Positions 9,488 to 18,649 of a stretch of 64,000 nucleotides of DNA are shown piece by piece (the first letter of the stretch is position 1; every line of letters starts with the position of its first letter). Position numbers and translations under genes: made by a program. The notes beneath the pieces are model-generated. The model ran no database searches, was not told the DNA's origin, and saw only the letters and a list, made by a program, of their open reading frames with translations. The stretch is taken from NCBI RefSeq assembly GCF_005849285.1, contig NZ_CP040517.1, forward strand, positions 688,501 through 752,500. Reading direction: 5' to 3'. The DNA comes from Luteithermobacter gelatinilyticus. GTDB lineage: Bacteria; Pseudomonadota; Alphaproteobacteria; Sphingomonadales; Emcibacteraceae.

Positions 9488-10279
9488 TCACCAGCTATTC
9501 CGCAATTCTCGAAGCGCAAGAAAGACCTCTTTCGGGCCAGGGTTGCGGGACAGATGTGGAAACTTTTCCCGTAGTTTTTCAATAACCACCGGATTTTGCA
9601 GACGGAAAAAGGTGTTGATCCGTTTTTCCTCGCCCAGCGTGGTGACATAGGCATTGTGCGGGTCCTGATTTTCCAGTCGCGCCAGATACGCCTTGGCGGT
9701 TTCATTATCGGGCTCCCGGTCCAACGTAAAATGCAGATTGTTCACCATATAGTCATGACCGGGATAAACCAGGGTGTTTTCGGGCAGCGCGGCCAGTTGT
9801 CCGCTGAAAGTTTCGTAAAGGTCATGAGGATGCCCACCGTTTTTACAGTTCCCGGCGCCGGCATTGAACAGCGTATCTCCACAGAACAGGGCCGGATGAT
9901 TTGAATTGGACAATAGGCAGACATGGCTCATGGTATGGCCGGGTGTGTCCAGCACCTTGAGGCTAACGCTGTTGCCGACCTGCACCGTATCTCCGGCCTT
10001 GAGCCCCTGATCCAGATGGGCGATTTTGTCCTCGGCGCCGTGGTGGGCCAGCACCCGCGCACCGGTTTTTTCGATCATTTCCTCATTGCCGCCGATATGG
10101 TCCCAATGTTCATGGGTGTTGAGGATCTGGGCAATTTTCACCCCCAGCTTTTGGGCCGCATTCAGGCAACGGTCCACATCAAGCGGGTCGATGACCAGGG
10201 CTTCCCGGGTTTCAGGACAGGCAATCAGGTAATGAAAATTCCGAATGGGGTTGTCGGCATAAAGCTGTTTGACGATCAC
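9488..10279 (-). CDS. gloB: Hydroxyacylglutathione hydrolase (glyoxalase II)
   Basis: A metallo-beta-lactamase-fold enzyme that hydrolyses S-lactoylglutathione to lactate and glutathione, the second step of methylglyoxal removal in the cytoplasm. The metal motif NTHEHWDHIGGN is intact, followed by LDTPGHTMSHVC, FCGDTLFNAGAGNCKNG and YPGHDYMVNNL, which is the glyoxalase II pattern including the C-terminal substrate domain (ENQDPHNAYVTTLGEEKRIN). 263 aa, the usual length. Some members act as sulfur dioxygenases, but the NAGAGNCKNG loop favours glyoxalase II. Confidence 0.85.
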   Translation of the reverse strand: MIVKQLYADNPIRNFHYLIACPETREALVIDPLDVDRCLNAAQKLGVKIAQILNTHEHWDHIGGNEEMIEKTGARVLAHHGAEDKIAHLDQGLKAGDTVQVGNSVSLKVLDTPGHTMSHVCLLSNSNHPALFCGDTLFNAGAGNCKNGGHPHDLYETFSGQLAALPENTLVYPGHDYMVNNLHFTLDREPDNETAKAYLARLENQDPHNAYVTTLGEEKRINTFFRLQNPVVIEKLREKFPHLSRNPGPKEVFLALRELRNSW

Positions 10280-10330
10280 GGCAGTCTCCCGAAAAAGGCC
10301 GGAAATAGTAAGGGCCCGGTAAGAACGCCC

Positions 10331-10618
10331 CTATGCTACGTCATGACCATATTTAATGGAAGGCCCCTTGGCGCGAATTTTTTCGCGGGCGGACTCGGGC
10401 AGTTTGCCAGAGTCAAGGGCGACGGCATAAACCCCCACCACCAGATTGTTCTGTTCGTCCTTCCGGGCTTCGGTCAGGGCGGTCTCTATCTGATCCGCGT
10501 CAAAAACGGTGGCCTGGGTGATGTCTTCGGGCCAACGCGTGTCTGCTTCCCGGGCAAAATAGACGATCCGTCCGTTGCGCAGGTTGTTGGCGGTTATAAT
10601 CTGTTTGCTCTCGCTCAT
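10331..10618 (-). CDS. DUF2849-domain protein
   Basis: 95 aa, matching the alphaproteobacterial DUF2849 family: NLRNGRIVYFAR near the N-terminus, then W-P-E-D and DADQIETALTEA, VVGVYAVAL. In other alphaproteobacteria DUF2849 genes lie next to sulfite reductase genes; no such gene is in this window. Function unknown. ATG follows TAGGGAAACAGC. Confidence 0.7.
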   Translation of the reverse strand: MSESKQIITANNLRNGRIVYFAREADTRWPEDITQATVFDADQIETALTEARKDEQNNLVVGVYAVALDSGKLPESAREKIRAKGPSIKYGHDVA

Positions 10619-10714
10619 GCTGTTTCCCTAAATGTTGGGTTTGATGTCTTGAACTTCACTCTAGTTCTGATATGGAACAGCCCGGCGCAAAGATCAAGGT
10701 CCGGTGTGTTATCT

Positions 10715-10752
10715 TAGAGTGAATTGAAGCAACCTATTCATAATTCACTCTA
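10715..10752. repeat. 38-bp palindromic repeat of the TAGAGTGAATTG family
   Basis: TAGAGTGAATT and AATTCACTCTA form an 11-bp stem around a 16-base loop containing CAACCTATTCA. It lies between the DUF2849 gene and the 3' end of the histidine kinase gene. A solo CTTCACTCTA end is also present at 10654-10663. Confidence 0.85.
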
Positions 10753-10778
10753 GCGTTTTTCCATTAAGGGCGTGGTTC

Positions 10779-11963
10779 TCAGGAAGGGGACGAGATCCGG
10801 CTGGCCGGCAGATGCAGATAGACGGTGGTGCCTTCTCCGGTTGTGCTGGCAATGGAAACGGTGCCGTCATGCCGTTCGATCAGTTTCTTGACATAGGCCA
10901 GTCCGAATCCGATCCCGGTGGTAGGGTTGCTGTAGATATCCGCAAGGTGGGAATCATGGCTGAAGGCCTTGGCGACCTGTTGTGCTGTCATGCCGCTACC
11001 GTTATCGGTGCAGGTGATCAGACAGGAGCCATCGGCTTCCATTTCCGCCCCCAAAGTAATCCTGCCCCCGGGGGCCGTGAATTTCAGTGCGTTTTCCAGC
11101 AGACTGTAAATGACCTTGCTCAGTCTTTCCAGGTCTCCGAAAAAGTGCGGCAGAGAAACATCAATCGCACAAACCAGGGAAACCCCGGCCTTGCGGGCGT
11201 CTTCGGCCATACCGTCCAGGCAGGACTGAAGCAGGCTTGTTAAAGAGAATGTTTCTTCGCGCAGCTCAAATTCCGTGGTCTCCAGTTCCTTCAGGTCAAG
11301 CAGATTGTCAATCAGCATCAGGAGGTTCTGGCCGGCTTCATGAATATCCTTGGCATAATCCCGATAGGCGTCTTTGCCCACCGGACCCAGCATTTCCGTC
11401 ATGATAATCTCGGAATACCCCAGAATGCCATTAAGGGGAGTTCTGAAATTATGATGCATAGCGGCCAGGAGTTTTTTCTTGATGTCCCGGGCGGCTTCGT
11501 CACGAAAGTTTTTTTCCGATCTGGATTCCCTGAGTACACAAAGAAAACGCGGCCGGTCCGCATCTCCGTGAAAGGGACGCAGGGTCATGTCAACATCCAG
11601 AAGATCGCCGCTGCGGCATTTCCAGTTGCAGAAGAAAATTGCCGCTTGTCCCTGGCGCAGCGCATCGGAAATGGAATTCCGCCGGCTTTCCAGAAGCCGG
11701 TCATCAAAATAGTCAAACAGATTAGTGTTTTTAATGGTATCCAGGGAATATCCGGTGATCAGTTCAAACTGGTGATTAACATCTTCGATGATCGGGTGGG
11801 GCGTATCGGTGGGCGTGGAAATAATCAGAATGGCGTCGCGCACTTCATGAAAAACGGAGTCAAACAGACCAAAATTGCGGTCATACCGTTTGTGATCCAA
11901 CAGATCCGCTCTGGAGGCCATTTGTGTTCCTGGTGTATACAGCTTTCGCGGTGCTATTTTCAT
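10779..11963 (-). CDS. PAS-domain sensor histidine kinase
   Basis: 394 aa, soluble (no membrane span). A PAS domain occupies about residues 30-150 (DVNHQFELITGYSLDTIKNT). The dimerisation helix has the H-box HHNFRTPLNGILGYSE, with NF where EL is usual. The ATPase domain shows the N box LLENALKF, G1 DNGSGM and G2 GIGFGLAYVK. The H-box and spacing resemble the DivJ/PleC group of alphaproteobacterial kinases. The signal and partner regulator are unknown. It is alone, with a 300-base gap upstream. Confidence 0.88.
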   Translation of the reverse strand: MKIAPRKLYTPGTQMASRADLLDHKRYDRNFGLFDSVFHEVRDAILIISTPTDTPHPIIEDVNHQFELITGYSLDTIKNTNLFDYFDDRLLESRRNSISDALRQGQAAIFFCNWKCRSGDLLDVDMTLRPFHGDADRPRFLCVLRESRSEKNFRDEAARDIKKKLLAAMHHNFRTPLNGILGYSEIIMTEMLGPVGKDAYRDYAKDIHEAGQNLLMLIDNLLDLKELETTEFELREETFSLTSLLQSCLDGMAEDARKAGVSLVCAIDVSLPHFFGDLERLSKVIYSLLENALKFTAPGGRITLGAEMEADGSCLITCTDNGSGMTAQQVAKAFSHDSHLADIYSNPTTGIGFGLAYVKKLIERHDGTVSIASTTGEGTTVYLHLPASRISSPS

Positions 11964-12285
11964 GGCGCTTTATATTGGTTCAGGCGTTATAGATTTCTGC
12001 TGTGTGGCCATATGCCTGAAAAATCAGTGCCTGATCCCTCCCTGTTAACTCCCTAGATTCATTTCAGGATTCCCGAAACTCCTCCTGGTTTTAAGAATCA
12101 TCTCTTAAATGATTCGCCGAATCAACAAAAAAATTAACCATTTATTAACCCTGGAGGCGCTCTAGAGAGCTGAAGATCGGTGATGTCATTGGGAAGTAAA
12201 CAGAAATTGCCGGGACCTTATCTGTAATATCAAGGGATTAGTCCTTCGGTCATCACCTGTGTTCCTGCCTTTCCTACAGAATGGG
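11964..12285. other. Non-coding gap between the histidine kinase and the tad locus end
   Basis: No convincing gene. It holds the kinase promoter region, an AT-rich patch (AAAAAAATTAACCATTTATTAACC) and the small palindrome GCTCTAGAGAGC near 12159. Confidence 0.5.
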
Positions 12286-12309
12286 GCAACCTATTCACAA
12301 TTCACTCTA
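12286..12309. repeat. Right-end copy of the TAGAGTGAATTG repeat providing a stop codon
   Basis: GCAACCTATTCACAATTCACTCTA. On the minus strand the last three bases, 12309-12307, are the TAG stop of the TadE-like gene. Confidence 0.85.
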
Positions 12310-12912
12310 GGGACAGCCTTCTGTGAAAGTGACGTCGCTGAAACGGGGACTGTGAACCGCCACATGATAAATATTGCGTTGTGTGAAGACCCCTCCGTCA
12401 AACAGGAAACTGGTGTCCAGAAAAAACGGGGTATAGGTAAAGAATATTTCCGCCACCACGATGATGTCCCCTTCTTCCAGGGTAAAATTCCCGGGCAGGG
12501 CAGAAACATCCGCGTCATTGCCTTCGCTGCCAAGTTTGCTGCTGAAGGTGGTGCCGGTGTTGGAGAGGCACTGGTTGGCGATGATCGGCTTATCGGCGGT
12601 GCCCCGAATTTTGGAGACAATAACCCGCCCGTTATTTTCGACCTGAAACGGTGCCATGATATTATCAACCGCGTTGAATGTGTCGGTGATCATCGCGCTG
12701 CTCAACAACTGGTTCTGAGCGATCAGGTTGGCGACAGAATTGATGGTCTGATTGGTTTTTCGTTCCATCATCAGGATTCGAAAGGTTTCAAAGCCGCCAA
12801 TCAGCAACATCAGGATGATGGGCACTGTATAGGCAAACTCAATCAGAATGACGCCGTCTTCACGCCGGAAAAGCCGTGTCAGCAGGCGTGCAAGGGTCGT
12901 GACGATTTTCAT
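12307..12912 (-). CDS. TadE/TadF-like minor pseudopilin, last gene of the tad locus
   Basis: 201 aa. A basic N-terminus (LTRLFRR) precedes EDGVILIEFAYTVPIILMLLIGGFE, the TadE-type N-terminal helix with the conserved Glu five residues into the hydrophobic stretch. The rest is an extracytoplasmic domain rich in beta structure. TadE/F proteins are processed by the prepilin peptidase and help Tad pilus assembly. It lies 11 bases after the other TadE-like gene. The stop codon TAG belongs to a dispersed repeat. Confidence 0.75.
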   Translation of the reverse strand: MKIVTTLARLLTRLFRREDGVILIEFAYTVPIILMLLIGGFETFRILMMERKTNQTINSVANLIAQNQLLSSAMITDTFNAVDNIMAPFQVENNGRVIVSKIRGTADKPIIANQCLSNTGTTFSSKLGSEGNDADVSALPGNFTLEEGDIIVVAEIFFTYTPFFLDTSFLFDGGVFTQRNIYHVAVHSPRFSDVTFTEGCP

Positions 12913-12923
12913 GCCGTTCTCCC

Positions 12924-13574
12924 TTACACCTTGATTTCCGGAGTGCAGCTCGAACTGGCCGTCCCGTAGGGTTCGTTTTTGACCGCCGTGCTGCTCACCA
13001 GGCGGATCTTGCCGTCCTTGTCCGCCAGCGTCTTGGCGAAAAAGCCCGTGATAAAGCTTGCGTCATAGGTTGCGGTATAGACCACGACTGCGCCTGGTCC
13101 CCCAACGCCGTCTTCCCCCACATCCGCATCCCATGTGTTATTGCAATTGAGATCCGTATAGCTGTCCACGCCGTTGGTATAGGACCCATCCTGGTCCACA
13201 TCCGTATAAGGTTCGGGTTCCGCGATGTCGCTGAAGCTGTCATAGACCTTGTTGGTGATGGTCAGGTTGTCCAGATCAATCATGCCGAAGGTCTGATCTT
13301 TCAGTAACTGAGTGATGTATTCCTCGCGGGTCATGCCGGAACTGGTATAACCGGTCATACCCATGCGGGCGGCGTCCGCAATAGCGCCTTCGATCAGGGT
13401 GTTGCTTAACATGACGGCGCCGATTTCAAAGGTTCCGATGGTCAGCACGGTCACAATCGGCAAAACAAAGGCGGCCTCGATTAGCGCTGATCCCCGTTCA
13501 TGACGCCATAGGGAGCGGCGGATTGGTCGCCGAAACCAGCTTCTTATTACTGTTTTGTGTCCCTTCATTGTCAA
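12924..13574 (-). CDS. TadE-like pseudopilin with acidic calcium-binding-type loop
   Basis: 216 aa. The TadE helix is ERGSALIEAAFVLPIVTVLTIG. Residues about 124-157 hold repeated Asp/Asn-Gly turns (DVDQDGSY, DLNCNNTWDADVGEDG) like EF-hand or thrombospondin type 3 calcium loops, followed by GGPGAVVVYT. The role in the Tad pilus is inferred from the operon and the N-terminal helix; calcium binding is inferred from the acidic spacing only. Confidence 0.75.
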   Translation of the reverse strand: MTMKGHKTVIRSWFRRPIRRSLWRHERGSALIEAAFVLPIVTVLTIGTFEIGAVMLSNTLIEGAIADAARMGMTGYTSSGMTREEYITQLLKDQTFGMIDLDNLTITNKVYDSFSDIAEPEPYTDVDQDGSYTNGVDSYTDLNCNNTWDADVGEDGVGGPGAVVVYTATYDASFITGFFAKTLADKDGKIRLVSSTAVKNEPYGTASSSCTPEIKV

Positions 13575-13640
13575 GAGCTCCTCAAAATTTGACCATTGGT
13601 TTCATTGGTCGATGTGCCAAGCTCTCCTTGCATGGTTTAT

Positions 13641-14612
13641 TTACACCAGGTTGTCGGCAAGTTTGCAGCTTGCCGGTCCCATCAATACAATAAACAGAGT
13701 GGGCAGAATGAACAGGATCAGCGGCACGGTCATTGTGGCCGGCAACCGGGCGGCTTTTTCCTCGGCTTTCATGATCCGTTCATTGCGGAATTCTCCGGAC
13801 AGAACCTTCAGCGACTGAGATAATGGCGTACCGTAACGTTCAGACTGAATAAGTGTGGCGGTTACGGCCCGCACCGACGGCAGGGTGACCCGTTCAGCGA
13901 GATTAGTCAGAGCCTGCTTACGGTCCGGCAGGAAACCCAGCTCGATGGCAGTAAGACCCAGTTCGTCGGCCAGTTCCGGGCTGGAATGTCCCAGTTCGCG
14001 CACAACCCGTTGTAAGGCGGCATCCAGCGTCAGACCCGCTTCGGCGCAGATCACCAGAAGATCCAGGAAATCGGGCAACGCCTTTTGCATGGAAGCGTTG
14101 CGTTTGTCGGTTGTATTCTTGAGATAGATTTCCGGCAAATAGGATGCCACCAGAACGGCGCCGATGCAGGCGATGAATTTCATATTGGACGACAGATCGA
14201 ACATCCCGAAGCCGAAAATCATGACCACTGCAATAGCCCCCACCAGCAGCGGCAGAATCAATTTGAAAAACATGAAAATGACCAGAGCATCCTTGGAGCG
14301 GAAGCCGGCATTAATGAGCTTTTTCTGATATTTGTCGGCCTGTTCGTTCTTCAGCAGATTCAGGCTGGATACCACCTGTGTCATCAGGTTCACATGTTTG
14401 GCAGACTTCACGGTTGCCCGTCGTTTGACCGGGGCGACATATCCGCGTTTGAGGTCCTGACGCCGGGCCTGAAGGGCCTTGATGCGGCCATGCATGGGAT
14501 CCTTGACGAGGCCGGAACTCCAGATCGCGAGCACCACCAGAAAGGCGGACATGCCTGACAGAACTGTGACAATATCTTCTATGGATATGCCTTCTGGAAG
14601 AAACTGTTCCAT
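13641..14612 (-). CDS. tadC: Tad pilus inner-membrane platform protein TadC
   Basis: 323 aa with T2SF (GspF-like) architecture: a membrane span near the N-terminus, a cytoplasmic basic region, paired spans around residues 105-165, the helical domain (ALPDFLDLLVICAEAGLTLDAALQRV) and a C-terminal span (MTVPLILFILPTLFIVLMGP). It works with TadB as the platform that couples the CpaF ATPase to pilin extrusion. It begins 2 bases after tadB. Confidence 0.9.
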   Translation of the reverse strand: MEQFLPEGISIEDIVTVLSGMSAFLVVLAIWSSGLVKDPMHGRIKALQARRQDLKRGYVAPVKRRATVKSAKHVNLMTQVVSSLNLLKNEQADKYQKKLINAGFRSKDALVIFMFFKLILPLLVGAIAVVMIFGFGMFDLSSNMKFIACIGAVLVASYLPEIYLKNTTDKRNASMQKALPDFLDLLVICAEAGLTLDAALQRVVRELGHSSPELADELGLTAIELGFLPDRKQALTNLAERVTLPSVRAVTATLIQSERYGTPLSQSLKVLSGEFRNERIMKAEEKAARLPATMTVPLILFILPTLFIVLMGPASCKLADNLV

Positions 14613-14614
14613 CC

Positions 14615-15595
14615 CTAGACCTCAAAGTTAATCAGTTTTGAAATGATAAACAGGCCAATACCCATCCACACAAGCCCACCCAGCGCTGCGACCTGCCCGC
14701 GCGGGTCCGTAAACAGGATCGACATATAGTCATAATTCAGCATCAGCAACACACCACACATGATAAAGGGCAGGGAGCCAATGATATAGGCGCTGGCCTT
14801 ACCTTCGGATGACATGGCCTTGACTTTCAATTTAAGTTGACTGCGGCTGCGCAGAATACCCGACAGATTGCCCAAGGTTTCGGTCAGGTTGCCCCCGGTT
14901 TCCTGCTGCACGGCCAGGCTGATGACAAAGAATTTAAACTCCGGCGTGTCCAGACGTTCCGCGGCTTTCCACAGGGCTTCATCCAGGGTTTTTCCCAAAC
15001 GGACATCATCAATAATCCGGCGAAACTCTACGGCAATCGGGTCCTGCATTTCCCGGCTGACGGCGCCGATGGACTCGGTGACCGGCAGGCCGGCCTTGAG
15101 GCCGCGCACAATCAGGTCAATGGCCTCGGGAAACTGGGTTGTAAACTTCTCCAGGCGTTTTTTAATCAGGGCGGAGACCACCATATGCGGCAACGCCAGC
15201 CCCCCCAGTAAGCCCAGCATGAGAGACGGCACCAGACTCAGTCCCCCCGGGAAATGGGCGATCAGGGCAAACACCACCATCAGTATGAAACTGGCGCCCA
15301 GATATTTTGTAAAGTCAATATTGTACCCCGTTTTTTTCAGGCGTCTGCGCAGCTCTTGGGGGCGGGGAACAAACTGGTCAAAAAAAGATTTTTCCTGTTT
15401 GATGAACAGGGATTTTTTTTCGGGTTGAGGACCACCAGCCCCCTTAAGGTGTCGGGCCTTGACTTTTGAAAGTCTGGCGCTGAGAACCTTTTTCTGATTA
15501 CCCAGAAGTCCTACGGCAAGCGCGATGGAAGCCAGGACCAGAAAGACCCCGAAAAAAATTCCGATCATGACAATAGTCGGGTTCGCAACAGCCAT
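14615..15595 (-). CDS. tadB: Tad pilus inner-membrane platform protein TadB
   Basis: 326 aa, with spans at the N-terminus (IVMIGIFFGVFLVLASIALA), around residues 100-140 and at the C-terminus. The T2SF domain includes FPEAIDLIVRGLKAGLPVTESIGAV and FFVISLAVQQETGGNLTETLGNLS, which is TadB-typical. It forms the inner-membrane platform with TadC. It lies between cpaF and tadC, in the usual order. Confidence 0.9.
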   Translation of the reverse strand: MAVANPTIVMIGIFFGVFLVLASIALAVGLLGNQKKVLSARLSKVKARHLKGAGGPQPEKKSLFIKQEKSFFDQFVPRPQELRRRLKKTGYNIDFTKYLGASFILMVVFALIAHFPGGLSLVPSLMLGLLGGLALPHMVVSALIKKRLEKFTTQFPEAIDLIVRGLKAGLPVTESIGAVSREMQDPIAVEFRRIIDDVRLGKTLDEALWKAAERLDTPEFKFFVISLAVQQETGGNLTETLGNLSGILRSRSQLKLKVKAMSSEGKASAYIIGSLPFIMCGVLLMLNYDYMSILFTDPRGQVAALGGLVWMGIGLFIISKLINFEV

Positions 15596-15648
15596 AATAT
15601 ATCGTTCCTAACTTTGACCTTTGTCGTCGGTCGTTTCATTCGCCGCCG

Positions 15649-17376
15649 TTATATGGCCTCCAACAAAGCCCGGTGCAGGCCATAATATTCGGCTTTTTCC
15701 GTGAAATGCGGACGGACGCCCGTAGAACGGAACCGTCCCAGCAGCTTCCCGTCCGCATCCTCTCCGGTAAACTCGTAAACAAACAGATCCTGGGTGGTGA
15801 TCACATCCCCTTCCATGCCCACCACTTCGGTGATGGCACAGGTCCGTCTGCCGCCGTCGCGCATGCGGGAAACCTGAACAATCAGGTCCACCGCCGAGGC
15901 AATCTGTTCACGTACGGCTTTTGGGGGCAGTTTCAAATCGGCCATGCCGATCATGTTTTCCATACGGGTCAACGCTTCCCGCGGGTTGTTGGCGTGTAGT
16001 GTACACATGGAGCCGTCATGGCCGGTGTTCATGGCCTGTAACACGTCAAAGGCTTCGGCACCGCGCACCTCTCCCAGAATAATGCGGTCCGGACGCATCC
16101 TGAGGGCGTTCTTGACCAGATCGCGCATGCTGATTTCCCCCTTGCCTTCCAGGTTGGGCGGGCGGGTCTCAAGGCGCACCACGTGGGGCTGCTGCAACTG
16201 CAGTTCCGCGGTATCTTCAATGGTGACCACCCGTTCGCCTTCATCAATCATACGAGAGAGGGCATTAAGCATGGTGGTTTTCCCCGACCCCGTTCCCCCT
16301 GAGATCAAAATATTCAGACGGCAGGCAGAGGCGATTTTCAGCACCGTTCCCATCTGATGGGACAGGGAACCGAAATCAATCATTTTGTCCAGGGTAATTT
16401 TCTGTTTGGCGAATTTCCGGATGGAAATGGAGGCGCCATCAATGGCCAGCGGCGGAATGATGATGTTCACACGGCTGCCGTCGGCCAGACGCGCGTCACA
16501 GATGGGTGTGGTTTCGTCCACCCGCCGGCCCACCGCCGTCACGATGCGGGTACAAATGTTCATCAGATGCGCTTCGTCCCGGAAGGTCACATCCGACAGG
16601 GTCAGCTTGCCTTTTTTTTCGATATAGACCTGCTTTGGCCCGTTGACCATGATTTCGGTGATGGTTTCATCCTCAAGCAGCGGCTCCAGCGGTCCGAGCC
16701 CCAGCATGTCATGGAGCAGCATGTTCACCAGTTCGCGCTGTTCGCGCAGGTTCAGGTTGATTTTTTCCTGCGCCATAAGCTCATTGACGGCCTCACTGAC
16801 CTGTTCTGCCAGCTCTGCCCGGTCCATTTCATTGGCGGCGGACGCGTCGATATATTCGAGCAACAACGGCTGCAGACGATCCTTGGCGGCCATGATGCTG
16901 TCATGACTGGCCTGTTGTTTTTGCTCGTTGCTTTGGACCTTTATTTCTTTTTGTTTGCGAACGACATTCTCTTCTTCCTCCTTTTTCTCTTTTTCGGTTT
17001 TGCTTTCGGAGGTCAGAAGATCATTCAGCAGAACTGTCAGCAGATCCCGCCGTTCCAGGTCATTAAGCTGCAATTTGTGACGGGACAGAAGTTCTTCGAT
17101 CAGGCCTTCAATAATCCCGGTCACCTCGTTGCGTTCCATTTGCCGGGCTGCAGCGGGGTCAAGGCGTTCTTGCACAGCATCCTGGAGAAGATCAAAAGCT
17201 TTATCTACGATGCTGGCATCGGAAACGACCTTGTTTTCCACCGTTGGGACATGGTTTTTCTTTTGGGCAATATCCGCACTTTTGCCAAAGCCGCCCAGAT
17301 GTGCAGCCCGGTTGGCAGGGAAGGCTGCCTTGGAACCCGGAGATATTTTACGTCCAAACGCTGGTTTCATGGCCAT
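15649..17376 (-). CDS. cpaF: Tad pilus assembly ATPase CpaF/TadA, with duplicated N-terminal helical domain
   Basis: 575 aa, long for CpaF (usually around 450-500). Type II/IV secretion ATPase: Walker A GGTGSGKTT (residues 360-368), Walker B RIILGEVRG (431-439) and the conserved CTLHAN (458-463). It powers Flp pilus extension and retraction. Residues about 61-121 and 166-225 are similar to each other (each ends in LLNDLL or LLHDML after a leucine-rich helix). They are joined by a highly charged linker (EKEKKEEEE and following), so the N-terminal helical bundle appears duplicated. It starts 6 bases after cpaE. Confidence 0.93.
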   Translation of the reverse strand: MAMKPAFGRKISPGSKAAFPANRAAHLGGFGKSADIAQKKNHVPTVENKVVSDASIVDKAFDLLQDAVQERLDPAAARQMERNEVTGIIEGLIEELLSRHKLQLNDLERRDLLTVLLNDLLTSESKTEKEKKEEEENVVRKQKEIKVQSNEQKQQASHDSIMAAKDRLQPLLLEYIDASAANEMDRAELAEQVSEAVNELMAQEKINLNLREQRELVNMLLHDMLGLGPLEPLLEDETITEIMVNGPKQVYIEKKGKLTLSDVTFRDEAHLMNICTRIVTAVGRRVDETTPICDARLADGSRVNIIIPPLAIDGASISIRKFAKQKITLDKMIDFGSLSHQMGTVLKIASACRLNILISGGTGSGKTTMLNALSRMIDEGERVVTIEDTAELQLQQPHVVRLETRPPNLEGKGEISMRDLVKNALRMRPDRIILGEVRGAEAFDVLQAMNTGHDGSMCTLHANNPREALTRMENMIGMADLKLPPKAVREQIASAVDLIVQVSRMRDGGRRTCAITEVVGMEGDVITTQDLFVYEFTGEDADGKLLGRFRSTGVRPHFTEKAEYYGLHRALLEAI

Positions 17377-17382
17377 GACCGG

Positions 17383-18639
17383 TTATTTCTTTTTCTGTTC
17401 ATTCTTTTTCGGCAAAGGCAGCTTTTTCCAGAAGGGAACGGTTTTGGCGTCCTCTTCCTGCCCGACAATTGTGTTGGCAATCTCTTTCAGGATCTTGACG
17501 GGTTTGCTGTGTTTTGCCGCTTGCGGCAGGTTCTTGCCGGACCGGGCCACCTGGATCATCAGCTTATTATCCAGGGGAATTTCCCAGTCCACCGCCCGTT
17601 CAATGGAGGCTTCAAAGTCCTTTTTATCCACTTCCACAAGGCCCGGGGATGCCACCTTGTTCAGCAAGACCCTGATGGCGGCATCGGGCGCTACAGACTT
17701 GCAGAACCCCAGAAAACGAATGGTGTCCCTTGTGGCGGACAGGGAAAGATCGGAAACAAGGATGATTTCCTGGGCCTCGGACAGCAACAACGGATAATCG
17801 GCCACCATATTCTTGGGAAGATCCAGAATGACATAATGGAAATTGTTTTTAAGTTCCAGCAACAGATGATTGAGCGCGGCTGGATCGGTATAGGTCGGAT
17901 CATTCAGCGGGGCCTCGGCAGCCAGAATGGACAGCCGTTCGCTTTCCTTGATCATGGCCCTTTCGATGAACAGACCATCAACGCGGCTCGGATTTTCCAA
18001 GGCGTCACAGAGGCCGCGCCCCGGTTCCAGATCAAAGGCAAGCGCCCCGGTGCCGAAATAAATATCCATGTCCAGAAGCGCGGTTTGCCGTTTTATTTCA
18101 TGGGCCAGAAGCCAGGCCAGACTGGTGGCCACTGTGCTGGTGCCGACACCGCCGCGTACACCAACAACCGCCACCAGTTTCTCGGTTTCGTTCTGGTTGC
18201 TTTTAGCCGCGGTATCTTCGGGGATGCGCAGGGCCTGTTCTGCCGCCAGCAGGGTATCGCGCAGCTGTTCCGTGGAGACCGGTTTGATCAGATAATCATG
18301 AACCCCATAAGCCAGAAGTTCGCGGTAAAGCTGGATATCATTGACATTGCCCAGGGTGATGACGATGGTGCCCGGTTCGACCACCTCTGCCAATGAGTTC
18401 AGGTCGTCCAGAGGGTCTGCGGACTTTGACAGGTCGACGATCAGAAATTGCGGCGAATTCATGGTCGAAAGCGTCCGAATAGCGCTTTCTATACCGCCTG
18501 TTTTGATGTCGGCCGGGTTCCAGCCCTTTTCCGTAACCACAGGAACCAGCGCGCGTGTGGTTTCATCGTCGCAGATAAAGGCGCCGAAAAGGTTTTCCGT
18601 ATTGGCAGAATCTTTCTTTAACAAGCTCGCTAGACTCAT
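17383..18639 (-). CDS. cpaE: Tad pilus localisation protein CpaE/TadZ
   Basis: 418 aa. An atypical receiver-like N-terminal domain (FLIVDLSKSADPLDDLNSLAE) is followed by a MinD/ParA-like ATPase: VVGVRGGVGTSTVATSLAW in place of a classical KGGxGKT, then LLDMDIYFGTGAL. CpaE/TadZ directs the secretion complex to its cell position. I start at ATG 18639 (MSLASLLKK), with AGGGG seven bases upstream and 10 bases after the cpaD stop. A longer frame to 18723 overlaps cpaD and is unlikely. Confidence 0.9.
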   Translation of the reverse strand: MSLASLLKKDSANTENLFGAFICDDETTRALVPVVTEKGWNPADIKTGGIESAIRTLSTMNSPQFLIVDLSKSADPLDDLNSLAEVVEPGTIVITLGNVNDIQLYRELLAYGVHDYLIKPVSTEQLRDTLLAAEQALRIPEDTAAKSNQNETEKLVAVVGVRGGVGTSTVATSLAWLLAHEIKRQTALLDMDIYFGTGALAFDLEPGRGLCDALENPSRVDGLFIERAMIKESERLSILAAEAPLNDPTYTDPAALNHLLLELKNNFHYVILDLPKNMVADYPLLLSEAQEIILVSDLSLSATRDTIRFLGFCKSVAPDAAIRVLLNKVASPGLVEVDKKDFEASIERAVDWEIPLDNKLMIQVARSGKNLPQAAKHSKPVKILKEIANTIVGQEEDAKTVPFWKKLPLPKKNEQKKK

Positions 18640-18649
18640 GGTTATGCCC

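Noticed and set aside
16357-18396. A 679-codon open frame on the plus strand opposite cpaF and cpaE
   Set aside because: It lies antisense to two well-identified genes, has no recognisable domain and a skewed, His/Phe/Gln-rich composition typical of the mirror frame of real genes.
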